Virus record (IMG/VR): IMGVR_UViG_3300035698_011578
Location: 1 to 64,000 of that record
Strand: one strand, 5' to 3'
DNA from: a virus
Length of the DNA: 64,000 nucleotides
Shown here: one piece after another, positions 53,115-61,096 of the stretch
Layout: every line of letters starts with the position of its first letter
Position numbering within the stretch: position 1 is the first letter of the stretch
The notes under the pieces: model-generated
The model's input: the letters and a program-made list of their open reading frames with translations, nothing else
Databases searched by the model: none
Told to the model about the DNA's origin: nothing
Position numbers and translations under genes: made by a program

Positions 53115-53186
53115 TAGCGGGGACAGGACTCGAACCTGCGACCTCCGGGTTATGAGCCCGACGAGCTGCCTCTGCTCTACCCCGCA
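53115..53186 (-). tRNA. Initiator tRNA-fMet (anticodon CAT)
   Basis: The fold is regular: D arm GAGC-AGAGGCA-GCTC, anticodon stem TCGGG/CCCGG with loop CTCATAA, T arm GCAGG/CCTGT. Three consecutive G-C pairs at the base of the anticodon loop and the unpaired 1-72 position (T-T) mark a bacterial initiator tRNA. The sequence is close to E. coli tRNA-fMet in the anticodon arm. It is separate from the adjacent array. Confidence 0.88.
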
Positions 53187-53227
53187 ATATTGTATTTCTA
53201 TATATTAAAAAGTTGGTCTCCCTTTTA

Positions 53228-53235
53228 CAAAAGTA
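53228..53235 (-). promoter_or_regulatory. Possible promoter element of tRNA-fMet
   Basis: TACTTTTG on the minus strand fits TAnnTTTG about 42 bases before the tRNA. No clear TTTG at -33. Confidence 0.4.
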
Positions 53236-53254
53236 GTAAAAATTTATGAGAATA

Positions 53255-53491
53255 TCAAACATTATTATATGCCCTCAGTGTAAATGGGAAATCAAATACG
53301 ATAAATCCACCTGTTATTTCATCTTTTATGTCCAAATCATCATTAGCAAGTTTTGACATGTCACATCTTGTAAACGACTCAGCATCTTTATAAAGATAAT
53401 TATATGTTGATATATTTTCAATACCCACAAAATCTTTTATTCTATAAATTATATCAGATATTTCACTGAAATAATAAGGTTCAGAATACAA
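53255..53491 (-). CDS. Hypothetical small protein
   Basis: The 78-residue acidic protein (YSEPYYFSEISDIIYRIKDF; DEITGGFIVFDFPFTLRAYN) has no recognised family. It is divergent from a small gene at 53497. Confidence 0.45.
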   Translation of the reverse strand: MYSEPYYFSEISDIIYRIKDFVGIENISTYNYLYKDAESFTRCDMSKLANDDLDIKDEITGGFIVFDFPFTLRAYNNV

Positions 53492-53496
53492 TAAGA

Positions 53497-53646
53497 ATGG
53501 AAGGATTATCTAAAGATATAGAAAAGAATTCCATCTCACAAAGAACTAGATTATATGTTCGCTATTTAAGTAGAAATCCAATACCTAATTTTAAATTAGA
53601 GACCAATAGCAACACAATAAAATTAATTAAAAATAATGACTATTAA
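53497..53646 (+). CDS. Small basic protein
   Basis: The 49-residue frame (MEGLSKDIEKNSISQRTRLY to IKNNDY) overlaps the next start codon by 11 bases, suggesting coupled translation. No domain recognised. Confidence 0.4.
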   Translation: MEGLSKDIEKNSISQRTRLYVRYLSRNPIPNFKLETNSNTIKLIKNNDY

Positions 53647-53986
53647 AAAATTTGACGCATTTAGCGATTCTGATATAGAGACAATAAAAGATATTATCTT
53701 AGAACTAAAACATGAATTTACAGAAATTGATGGTGAGATTTATAATAAAAAATATGACCGTGGTAATGTAACAATCATCGAATTATCTCCAATGAAAGTT
53801 TACAATGAGAAATGTGTTACAATTGAAAATCTAGAAAAGAAGATGAAATATTATAACCTAATTATAGAAGTAGCAACAAGAATTAAAGATGCAACGAAAA
53901 GAGACGTTAGAATAGTTGATTTATTTAATGAGAAGTTGGGTAGTGTTGAAATATGGATAGATGACATTAAAAACAAAACAAAATAA
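53636..53986 (+). CDS. Hypothetical protein with tag-like start (MTIKKFDAFSD)
   Basis: The 116-residue protein starts MTIKKFDAFSDSD, a partial match to the tag. It is charged and helical, with no recognised family. Its stop lies in the left copy of a 36-base direct repeat. Confidence 0.5.
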   Translation: MTIKKFDAFSDSDIETIKDIILELKHEFTEIDGEIYNKKYDRGNVTIIELSPMKVYNEKCVTIENLEKKMKYYNLIIEVATRIKDATKRDVRIVDLFNEKLGSVEIWIDDIKNKTK

Positions 53987-54016
53987 TAATATGGAAAGAC
54001 CACAGATTAGACAAAC
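53981..54016 (+). repeat. 36-bp direct repeat, left copy
   Basis: Identical to 54486-54521. It contains the start codon and first eight codons of the gene at 54496 (MERPQIRQ), here followed by unrelated sequence. It marks the left edge of a 469-base insertion or a duplication. Confidence 0.9.
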
Positions 54017-54032
54017 GTTTTGTTAGTGATAA

Positions 54033-54358
54033 TTATGATTTAGATTTGTATTTTTTATATAATTTAAAAAATTCTTCATCATTCATACTAGAAAATTCTT
54101 CATCTGCTTTATTCTTCATATCTTGAGCATCCCAAAGTGATGGTTTTAAATGTTTTGTATCAAAAGATGTTTCAACACCATAATCTATTAATTCACATCG
54201 AAGTTTAAACATAATCCATTCAAAATCATGACTATCTTTTGAGTTTTTCTACTAATATATTCATATTCCATTGGTAAATCATAACTATCACTAACATCAG
54301 ATATATTCAAGTTTTCTTTGAACTCACCGAAACCTTTTATGTGTCTTTCATTTTCCAT
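54033..54358 (-). pseudogene. Frameshifted gene inside the repeat-flanked segment
   Basis: The ATG at 54358 opens MENERHIKGFGEFKENLN and MEYEYISRK, then the frame breaks. With one A added to the A5 run near 54243 it continues as NSKDSHDFEWIMFKLRCELI and FSSMNDEEFFKLYKKYKSKS to 54033, giving 108 residues. No family recognised. The missing base may be a sequencing error. Confidence 0.55.
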
Positions 54359-54485
54359 CTTCGTTTATTATTTTAGTATATATATTATATTTATAAGTTA
54401 AATATTATTCACCTTTAAAATTTCTAAAATTTTACACTTTTTGAATATTACACAAGTTTCTGTTTAATATATATTAGTAAATTAT

Positions 54486-54521
54486 AAATAATAATATGGA
54501 AAGACCACAGATTAGACAAAC
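54486..54521 (+). repeat. 36-bp direct repeat, right copy
   Basis: Identical to 53981-54016. Here it forms the natural start of the 118-residue gene upstream of the ribonucleotide reductase. Confidence 0.9.
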
Positions 54522-54852
54522 AGAACAACAACATGTTGAGAGTGAACGAGAAATCGTTGGTTCGGAAGCAGAAGAATTATTGCGTAAATATGGTTATTCC
54601 GAAGAATTTACAACTAGAGCAAATCCAACCAAAGAAGAAAGCAATCCTATAACATTTGAAGAAATGGTTAAACAGGAAGAAGCTAAAAAGAAAGCGTTAA
54701 GAGATCGAAGAAACCAGAAAATGAATGGCCCAAAACCAATAACATTTAGAGGTGATGAATATGATTCAAAAGTTACTTATGGATCAGATGAGGAATCAGG
54801 ATTAGGATTCAAAATAGAAATAACTTCTGATATGAAGTTGCCGAAATATTAA
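54496..54852 (+). CDS. Hypothetical protein upstream of ribonucleotide reductase
   Basis: The 118-residue hydrophilic protein (MERPQIRQTEQQHVESERE) is rich in Glu, Lys and Arg and probably partly disordered. Its first bases are duplicated at 53981. An AATATATA motif at 54466 precedes it. No family recognised. Confidence 0.55.
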   Translation: MERPQIRQTEQQHVESEREIVGSEAEELLRKYGYSEEFTTRANPTKEESNPITFEEMVKQEEAKKKALRDRRNQKMNGPKPITFRGDEYDSKVTYGSDEESGLGFKIEITSDMKLPKY

Positions 54853-54944
54853 CAATTTTTTAAACTTATAACTTAATACAATTATAATTCATAACGATTA
54901 AAAATAGCGAGATAGGCTATTTCAAAAAATAATTATTCATATAT

Positions 54945-57467
54945 ATGATTACTAGCGAAATAAATAGTGACAAGAAACAAACAGACTTTAAAAATGAATT
55001 TAGTAAAGAAATTTATGAACAAACATACAGATTTGGGAAAGAAAATATAAATAACACACTTTACAGAATTGCAAACGAATTGGCTTCAGTCGAAACCGAT
55101 AAAAAATCTTGGACAGAAAACTTTTTAGATCTTTTAACAGATTTTAAATTTGTACCAGGTGGTAGAATTATATCAAATGCCGGTGTTCCATTAAGAGGAA
55201 CTAGTATGATAAATTGCTTCGTCGATGGTTTTAAAGGAGGAGACCAAGACTCAATGGAAAGCATAATGGACACATTAAGGAGACAAGCGATGATACTTAA
55301 ATCTGAAGGTGGTTATGGCTTTTGTGCAGATGTTATGAGACCAAGAGGTAGTTTCATTAGAGGTATCGGAAATGAATCACCAGGATCAGTTAAAATGCTT
55401 GATATGTGGGACACACAATCCGCAGTTATTACTGAAGGAAGTGGTAAGAAGAGTGATAGAAAAGATGGTAAAGTTAAAATTCGTAAAGGTGCACAAATGG
55501 TGACTATGAGTTGCTGGCATCCCGATATTGAAGAATTTATAACTGCTAAACAAACACCAGGTAGATTGACAAAATTTAACATGTCTATTCTAGCATCTGA
55601 TGAATTGATGAAGTGTGTTGAAAATAACTCACCATGGAATCTCGAATTCCCTGATTATGACACATTCCCAAATGAATATAAAGAAGAGTGGAATGGTAAT
55701 ATTGCCGAGTGGAAAGAAAAAGGTTATACTACAATAGTCTATAAAACATTCGAAGATGCTAATGAACTATGGGATGTTATTATGATGTCTACATATAATA
55801 GAAATGAACCAGGTGTTTTATTCATAGATACAATCAACAAGCTAAACAATCTTAAATATTGTGAGTTCATCAACGCTACAAACCCTTGTGGGGAACAGGT
55901 ATTACCAATTGGTGGTGTTTGCTTATTAGGTTCTATTAACTTAACACAATTTATTGATTTTAAAAATCAAAACTGGGATTATACTAAATTGAAAAAATAT
56001 ATTCCAAGTATTGTTAGATTGATGGATAATGTTAATGATAAAACTTATGTACCACTTGATTATCAAAGAGAAAATCTAGTTGATAAACGTAGAATTGGTT
56101 TAGGTATGATGGGATATGGTTCTGCATTGATGATGTTAAAACTAAAATATGGTTCAAAAGAAGCACTTAAATTAACAGAAGAGTTAATGAGTTTTATCGC
56201 AAATAATGCTTATTCTGCTTCAGCAATGTTAGCAAAAGAAAAAGGGAAATTTAGATTATATGAGGAAAGCGAATACTTAAATTCTAACTTTATCAAACAA
56301 GCACTGACAAAGGAGACGATAGAATTAATTAAAGAACATGGTATTAGAAATTCACATCTATTATCTATACAACCTACTGGAAATAGTTCAATATTTGCAA
56401 ACAATGTATCAGGTGGACTAGAACCATTATTTATGCCAGAATATATAAGAACTTCTATTATGCCTTATTCACCAGAAGGATTAGAAATTCCTAAGAATAT
56501 TGACTGGGATAATAAATCTTATGTTTCAATGACTAACTGGGAGTGGATAAGAGAAGGTGATGAACCATTACTCGCAACTACATTTGATAATTATAGATGG
56601 AAGTTTGATAAGAATAGAGGATTATTAAGAGAAACACTAGTTGAGGATTATGCAGTTTCTTTCTTAAAAGAAAAAGATGAGTGGGATGCTGGTGCTGATT
56701 GGGCTGCAACTACTACAACTTTAAATATTAATGAACACATTGATACAATGGCAGTTATTGCTAAATATATTGACTCTGCGATTTCTAAAACAGTAAATTT
56801 ACCAAATGAATATTCTTACGAAGATTTTAAAGACCTTTATAAGAAATTACACGATACTAAAACTATTAAAGGTGGTACAACTTATAGAGCAGGTACAATG
56901 ACTTCTGTATTATCCGGAAAAGATAAAGAAGAAAAGAGTGAAAACACACTTGCTAAAACAGAAGCACCTAGAAGACCAAAGGTTTTAAACTGTGACATTC
57001 ATCACGTTACTGTACAAGGTGATAAGTGGACTGTTATTATTGGATTATTTGGTGATAATAAAGATCCTTATGAAGTATTTGCTTTCAAAAAGAAGAGCAT
57101 TAGTATTTCTGCCTCAATAAAAGAAGGACAATTAACGAAAGTTAAGAAAGGAAGATATGATTTAGATTTAAATGGTGTTGTTATTGAAAATATCAAAGAA
57201 CACTTTACATCTGATGAAGAAGAAGCTCTAACTAGAATGATATCTACTGCATTACGACATGGTGCTAATATCAATTTTATATATGACCAGTTACAAAAAT
57301 CAGAGGGTAATATTGTATCATTCTCAAAAGCGGTATCAAGAACCTTGAAGAAATATTTAAGTGATGATAAAACAGAGGATTGTCCTAGTTGTAAAGCTGA
57401 TAAAGCACTAGTATTACAAGAAGGGTGTTTTGTCTGTAAACATTGTGGATACAGTAAATGTTCTTAA
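54945..57467 (+). CDS. nrdJ: Class II (B12-dependent) ribonucleotide reductase
   Basis: The 840-residue enzyme has the N-terminal Cys of GTSMINCFVDG, the active-site loop FINATNPCGEQVLPIGG with the catalytic Asn-Cys-Glu, VCLLGSINL, and SIQPTGNSS. The C-terminus holds a zinc ribbon (CPSCKAD and CKHCGYSKC) found in class II enzymes. It reduces ribonucleotides using adenosylcobalamin and needs no separate radical subunit or oxygen. With thymidine kinase it supplies DNA precursors. No intein or intron is visible. Confidence 0.93.
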   Translation: MITSEINSDKKQTDFKNEFSKEIYEQTYRFGKENINNTLYRIANELASVETDKKSWTENFLDLLTDFKFVPGGRIISNAGVPLRGTSMINCFVDGFKGGDQDSMESIMDTLRRQAMILKSEGGYGFCADVMRPRGSFIRGIGNESPGSVKMLDMWDTQSAVITEGSGKKSDRKDGKVKIRKGAQMVTMSCWHPDIEEFITAKQTPGRLTKFNMSILASDELMKCVENNSPWNLEFPDYDTFPNEYKEEWNGNIAEWKEKGYTTIVYKTFEDANELWDVIMMSTYNRNEPGVLFIDTINKLNNLKYCEFINATNPCGEQVLPIGGVCLLGSINLTQFIDFKNQNWDYTKLKKYIPSIVRLMDNVNDKTYVPLDYQRENLVDKRRIGLGMMGYGSALMMLKLKYGSKEALKLTEELMSFIANNAYSASAMLAKEKGKFRLYEESEYLNSNFIKQALTKETIELIKEHGIRNSHLLSIQPTGNSSIFANNVSGGLEPLFMPEYIRTSIMPYSPEGLEIPKNIDWDNKSYVSMTNWEWIREGDEPLLATTFDNYRWKFDKNRGLLRETLVEDYAVSFLKEKDEWDAGADWAATTTTLNINEHIDTMAVIAKYIDSAISKTVNLPNEYSYEDFKDLYKKLHDTKTIKGGTTYRAGTMTSVLSGKDKEEKSENTLAKTEAPRRPKVLNCDIHHVTVQGDKWTVIIGLFGDNKDPYEVFAFKKKSISISASIKEGQLTKVKKGRYDLDLNGVVIENIKEHFTSDEEEALTRMISTALRHGANINFIYDQLQKSEGNIVSFSKAVSRTLKKYLSDDKTEDCPSCKADKALVLQEGCFVCKHCGYSKCS

Positions 57468-57488
57468 AAATATTTTAAGAATTATATT

Positions 57489-57526
57489 AAGCCAAAAAGT
57501 TATAAACTAATTTTTTGGCTTTTTCT
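57489..57526 (+). terminator. Terminator after nrdJ
   Basis: AAGCCAAAAA pairs with TTTTTTGGCTT across a 12-base loop, followed by TTTT. It closes the reductase transcript. Confidence 0.75.
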
Positions 57527-57535
57527 ATAATAGAT

Positions 57536-57637
57536 ATGTATTGGTATAGCGAAGAAATGTTCATTAAAGAACTCAAGGTATTAAATAGTAAGTTTAGAAG
57601 AAATAAGATACTTAAAATATTTAATATCAAAACTTAA
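57536..57637 (+). CDS. Tiny ORF after nrdJ
   Basis: A 33-residue basic frame (MYWYSEEMFIKELKVLNSKF) lies between the nrdJ terminator and the next tagged gene. No promoter or domain is evident. Confidence 0.3.
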   Translation: MYWYSEEMFIKELKVLNSKFRRNKILKIFNIKT

Positions 57638-57663
57638 TATATAATACATAAAAATGATGAAAA

Positions 57664-57954
57664 ATGATGAGAAATATTAAAGGATTTGAAAAATTTGAAG
57701 CTATTGGTTTTAAAACACCAAATGATAATAGAGATAGAGAAACTAAATCTGATGTTTACAAAGAAGTTGGTTATAAACCAACAGAGAATAAAGAAAGAGA
57801 AATAGGATATTATTGGGTTTTATTAAAAGGTGATAGTAAATGGACAATAGGACTTTATGATGATTATAATGAATGGGAAATTATTGCTTGTGATGAAATA
57901 CTTACTGATGATAGTTTTGACAAAATAGGTGATTTTATATCTAAACCAAGATAA
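57664..57954 (+). CDS. Tagged small protein (MRNIKGFEKFE)
   Basis: The 96-residue protein starts MMRNIKGFEKFEAI (a start at 57667 is equally likely), a strong tag with cleavage expected after Glu before Ala. The C-terminal half has a compact beta pattern (YYWVLLKGDSKWTIGLYDDY) reminiscent of small ligand-binding folds. An AATATATA motif is at 57636. Confidence 0.6.
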   Translation: MMRNIKGFEKFEAIGFKTPNDNRDRETKSDVYKEVGYKPTENKEREIGYYWVLLKGDSKWTIGLYDDYNEWEIIACDEILTDDSFDKIGDFISKPR

Positions 57955-57955
57955 A

Positions 57956-58474
57956 TTAAATTAATAATCTATTTATTTGTATATCTCTTATTTCATCTAT
58001 ACTTCTGTAGAAATACCAAGTTCTTTCATATGCTTGTTTTAAAGTTGTGTAATCTGGTATAGAATCCCAAGACCCATAAACGGTTATCTCATCATCCCAC
58101 AGAATTGTTCTTTGAATTTCACTTTGACAATCATATAAATCCATTTCATAAAACTCTAAATCACTTTTACTGTTTTTTGTCTTTATCCTAAACTCAGTAT
58201 TATATTCAATTGTTCGTCTACAATCCACGTATTCTATTTCAAGTGCTTGATCACACATTAAAGAGTTTAGATAAATTGCAACTTTTGGATAGGACATCGA
58301 GTCGTTAGATAAAGTAAATTTCTCATATAAGAAAAATTGACCAACCTTAACTTTTGAGTCAATGAAATCATATTTATTAAGATGTGCTGTTATGTTTTCT
58401 TCATCACCTCTTTCTAGTAAAACCTTTTTCTCAAGAGACTCTTTTGCCTCATCTATATTATTAAAAATCCTCAT
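57956..58474 (-). CDS. Hypothetical protein
   Basis: The 172-residue acidic protein (MRIFNNIDEAKESLEKK; ILWDDEITVYGSWDSIPDY) has no recognised family. Its start overlaps the end of the next gene upstream by 14 bases, indicating one operon. Confidence 0.5.
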   Translation of the reverse strand: MRIFNNIDEAKESLEKKVLLERGDEENITAHLNKYDFIDSKVKVGQFFLYEKFTLSNDSMSYPKVAIYLNSLMCDQALEIEYVDCRRTIEYNTEFRIKTKNSKSDLEFYEMDLYDCQSEIQRTILWDDEITVYGSWDSIPDYTTLKQAYERTWYFYRSIDEIRDIQINRLLI

Positions 58475-58859
58475 TACATCTATAATTTCCTAAGTTTATT
58501 GAATCAAATTCATCTTTACCCTCATTTTTAACAATGCCTAATATTTTAAGCATCCCATTTATAGGACTACTTTTAAATTTATGACCAACAAATTCACTAC
58601 TGAAATCAAACACCTTTTCATTATTTACAAAAAGTTTAGCACTTTGGTGTCCAAATCCACCAAAATAATCAGTGCTTATTCTACCAATGGTTTTATTTTT
58701 ACCAAATTTCTTAATATTCGGTATATAAGTTGTTGCCAAAATATTCTGTGGTAATTCTACCCATTTAATATCGGGTAATTCTTTATCTTCTATTATAGAG
58801 TCTATTTTACTTTCTCTAAGCTCGTCTTTATTTATTATAAATATTGATATACAATGCAT
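58461..58859 (-). CDS. Hypothetical protein with host-type promoter
   Basis: The 132-residue protein (MHCISIFIINKDELRESK; ISTDYFGGFGHQSAKLFVNN) has no recognised family. The promoter element directly upstream would leave almost no leader, so translation may be nearly leaderless or start further in. Confidence 0.5.
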   Translation of the reverse strand: MHCISIFIINKDELRESKIDSIIEDKELPDIKWVELPQNILATTYIPNIKKFGKNKTIGRISTDYFGGFGHQSAKLFVNNEKVFDFSSEFVGHKFKSSPINGMLKILGIVKNEGKDEFDSINLGNYRCNEDF

Positions 58860-58863
58860 GTCA

Positions 58864-58895
58864 CAAATATAGTTAAAATATTTATATAATCCAAT
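58864..58895 (-). promoter_or_regulatory. Bacteroidota-type promoter, minus strand
   Basis: TATATTTG (58871-58864 on the minus strand) with ATTG at 58895-58892, spacer 20 bases. It drives the two minus-strand genes down to 57956. Confidence 0.65.
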
Positions 58896-58916
58896 AATTT
58901 ATTTTATATATAGTTT

Positions 58917-59768
58917 ATGAAACATCTCAAAGATTATATAATGTATGAAGCCCTTAGAAAAAGACGAAATTTATACGATAAAGATGACGTGTCTAATTGG
59001 CATTATAAGGTAGTTGTTGAGTGGGGACATGGTGATGCCGATGGTTTAACTATTGAAAAATATCCATTTGAAACTGAAAAAGAAATGAAACTCTTTTTAG
59101 AATTTACTTGTGAATTAAGAGGTGGGTTTCTAGAAAATCAGGGACATGGTAAAATTGGATACTTCGGGAGAAATAGCAGATCTTATGAAGAAGCTAACAA
59201 AATTGCTAATAGATATAGTTCGAATTTTGAAGTTCCATATGATAAATTTAGTAATAGATGGTCGCCGTCTATTGAACATATTTGGGTAGAAATAGATAAT
59301 GTGATACATAATATTATTTGGGACAAGCCTTTAAAAACTAATCTTATTGAATTACCTAAAATAGGCGATAAAATCATAACAAATACTGGACAAATATGTG
59401 GTAAAGGACCAAGACTTTGGAATAAACCAGAAAATTTCTTTTATTATTATTGGGATTTAAAATATATGGGTGATACTGATGTAGATTCTGAAGGAAATCC
59501 TGGTAATGAATATATTTCTATTGAAGTCGAAGTAACCGATTGTAAGATAGGTTCAAGTATGAATTATGAAAGAACTGAGTGGAATCACGAAGAAGATAAA
59601 AAAACAGATTCATATTTTGTTTATTATGACCTTGTTGGATTTACTTATACATTATTATGTAAATTTATGGACAAATACATCACAACAAATATTTATGGAT
59701 TCGATCCTAAATATTCATCAAAATATCACTATTCTTTATACGGAACTAATGATTATTATTTATACTAA
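58917..59768 (+). CDS. Tagged hypothetical protein (MKHLKDYIMYE)
   Basis: The 283-residue protein starts MKHLKDYIMYEAL, a strong tag. It is rich in Tyr, Trp and Asn and contains VVVEWGHGDADGLTIEKYPF and a later beta-rich region. No family recognised. A TATATAG stretch directly precedes the start. Confidence 0.6.
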   Translation: MKHLKDYIMYEALRKRRNLYDKDDVSNWHYKVVVEWGHGDADGLTIEKYPFETEKEMKLFLEFTCELRGGFLENQGHGKIGYFGRNSRSYEEANKIANRYSSNFEVPYDKFSNRWSPSIEHIWVEIDNVIHNIIWDKPLKTNLIELPKIGDKIITNTGQICGKGPRLWNKPENFFYYYWDLKYMGDTDVDSEGNPGNEYISIEVEVTDCKIGSSMNYERTEWNHEEDKKTDSYFVYYDLVGFTYTLLCKFMDKYITTNIYGFDPKYSSKYHYSLYGTNDYYLY

Positions 59769-59816
59769 AAATTAAATTTATTACACCAAATATTCCTTAT
59801 TCATAAATATTTTCAC

Positions 59817-59824
59817 TATATTTG
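59817..59824 (+). promoter_or_regulatory. Host-type -7 element before the CoaC-like gene
   Basis: TATATTTG 24 bases before the start codon at 59849; no exact TTTG at -33. Confidence 0.55.
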
Positions 59825-59848
59825 TAATACAAATAATAATAGATAATT

Positions 59849-60931
59849 ATGAAAAAAAGATTTTTAGTAGCAGTCACGGGTGGAATCTCAGCATATAAAT
59901 CAGCAAGTATTATATCAGCACTGTTAATTAATGGTCACGATGTTAAAGTTATTGCTACTGATAATGCTTCCAATTTTGTAACAACAAATGTGTTGAATGT
60001 AATCAGCAAAGATAATTATATAACTGAAACACCAGGTGAAACAAAACATATAGATTTAGCTAAGTGGTGTGATATCTTCTTAATGGTCCCTGCTACTGCA
60101 AATACTATAGCGAAAATTAGTAACGGCTTAGCCGATAATTTAGTAACAACATCCTTTCTTGCATTACCTAAAGATAAGATTAAAATTATCTGTCCTGCTA
60201 TGAACACAATGATGTGGGAGAACGAGGCAACAATTACAAACATCGAAAAGATTAAAAAGTTTTCGAACTTATATATAATTGAACCTGCTTATGGTCAATT
60301 AGCTTGTGGTGATATTGGCGCAGGAAAACTCCCAAAAACTAGAGAAATTATATCAGAAATAACTAAAATGATTGAGGTGAAAACTTGGTCATTCCCATTG
60401 GTTAACCCAATGATTGGGCCAACAAAAGATTCTTTTTCATATCTTGATTTTGACTGGAGAAAAGAGGTTCAGATACCCGTGAATAGTCATGTGGGCTCAT
60501 TTGGGGTACGTAGGAAGCACGATATACACAAAGGTATAGATTTATACGCCGAAGTAGGAACCTCTGTGTACGCAGTCGAGGATGGCTTTGTGTGTGAGGT
60601 GTGTCCATTTACCGGTGAAATTGCCGGGTTCCCATGGTGGGAAAATACATATGGTGTTTACGTCGAAGGTGATAGCGGGGTCGTTGTTTATGGTGAAATA
60701 TTACCAGAAGAAGGATTGAAAGAGGGAGATATTATTGAAAAAGGACAACTTATTGGTACTGTTCTAAGAGTACTTAAAAAAGATAATGGTAGACCACTTT
60801 CAATGTTACACTTAGAGTTACATAAGAGAACACATTTACATATAGGTAGATGGGAAATCGGAGAGGAATTACCAGAGGGATATATCAACCCAACAGAATT
60901 TTTATTAAAATCAACTAAACTGACAAAGTAA
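59849..60931 (+). CDS. coaC: Phosphopantothenoylcysteine decarboxylase (CoaC) fused to an M23-like domain
   Basis: Residues 1-178 are a flavoprotein of the PPCDC family: AVTGGISAYK, active His67 in ETKHIDL, PAMNTMMW (116-123) and LACGDIGAGK (151-160). Residues 180-360 are an M23 peptidase-like domain with zinc ligands HKGID (227-231) and His321 in MLHLEL. The two catalytic His positions read Glu283 and Met319, so peptidase activity is doubtful. DNA for the junction region (about 60400-60680) has higher GC than its surroundings, suggesting transfer. CoaC makes 4'-phosphopantetheine. Confidence 0.8.
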   Translation: MKKRFLVAVTGGISAYKSASIISALLINGHDVKVIATDNASNFVTTNVLNVISKDNYITETPGETKHIDLAKWCDIFLMVPATANTIAKISNGLADNLVTTSFLALPKDKIKIICPAMNTMMWENEATITNIEKIKKFSNLYIIEPAYGQLACGDIGAGKLPKTREIISEITKMIEVKTWSFPLVNPMIGPTKDSFSYLDFDWRKEVQIPVNSHVGSFGVRRKHDIHKGIDLYAEVGTSVYAVEDGFVCEVCPFTGEIAGFPWWENTYGVYVEGDSGVVVYGEILPEEGLKEGDIIEKGQLIGTVLRVLKKDNGRPLSMLHLELHKRTHLHIGRWEIGEELPEGYINPTEFLLKSTKLTK

Positions 60932-60946
60932 TGAGGAAAATATTTT

Positions 60947-61081
60947 ATGATTGGGTATCATATGAATGGTGGAGGTGGTTTTTGGAAATTCAACACTAAG
61001 CGATTATTAAAATTTTTATTAATAATCAATTTTACCACATTGTTAATCGTAGCAGCTTTATTATTAAAAAGTTATTATTAA
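60947..61081 (+). CDS. Small membrane protein between coaC and coaB
   Basis: The 44-residue frame has a Gly-rich start (MIGYHMNGGGGFWKF) and one transmembrane segment (LLKFLLIINFTTLLIVAALL). It lies 15 bases before coaB. It could be a lysis or membrane-anchoring peptide. Confidence 0.45.
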   Translation: MIGYHMNGGGGFWKFNTKRLLKFLLIINFTTLLIVAALLLKSYY

Positions 61082-61096
61082 AAAGTTAAAAAAAAT

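Noticed and set aside
53080-53262. 60-codon minus-strand reading frame
   Set aside because: It contains the whole tRNA-fMet gene, so it is not a protein gene.
54945-57467. Intein in the ribonucleotide reductase
   Set aside because: The active-site motifs are continuous and no intein block A or B was found.
57489-57637. A third leader ORF and terminator cassette after nrdJ
   Set aside because: Here the terminator precedes the tiny ORF and no tRNA follows, so the attenuator layout is absent.
59849-60931. Active M23 endopeptidase
   Set aside because: Zinc ligands are present, but the two catalytic His positions are Glu283 and Met319.
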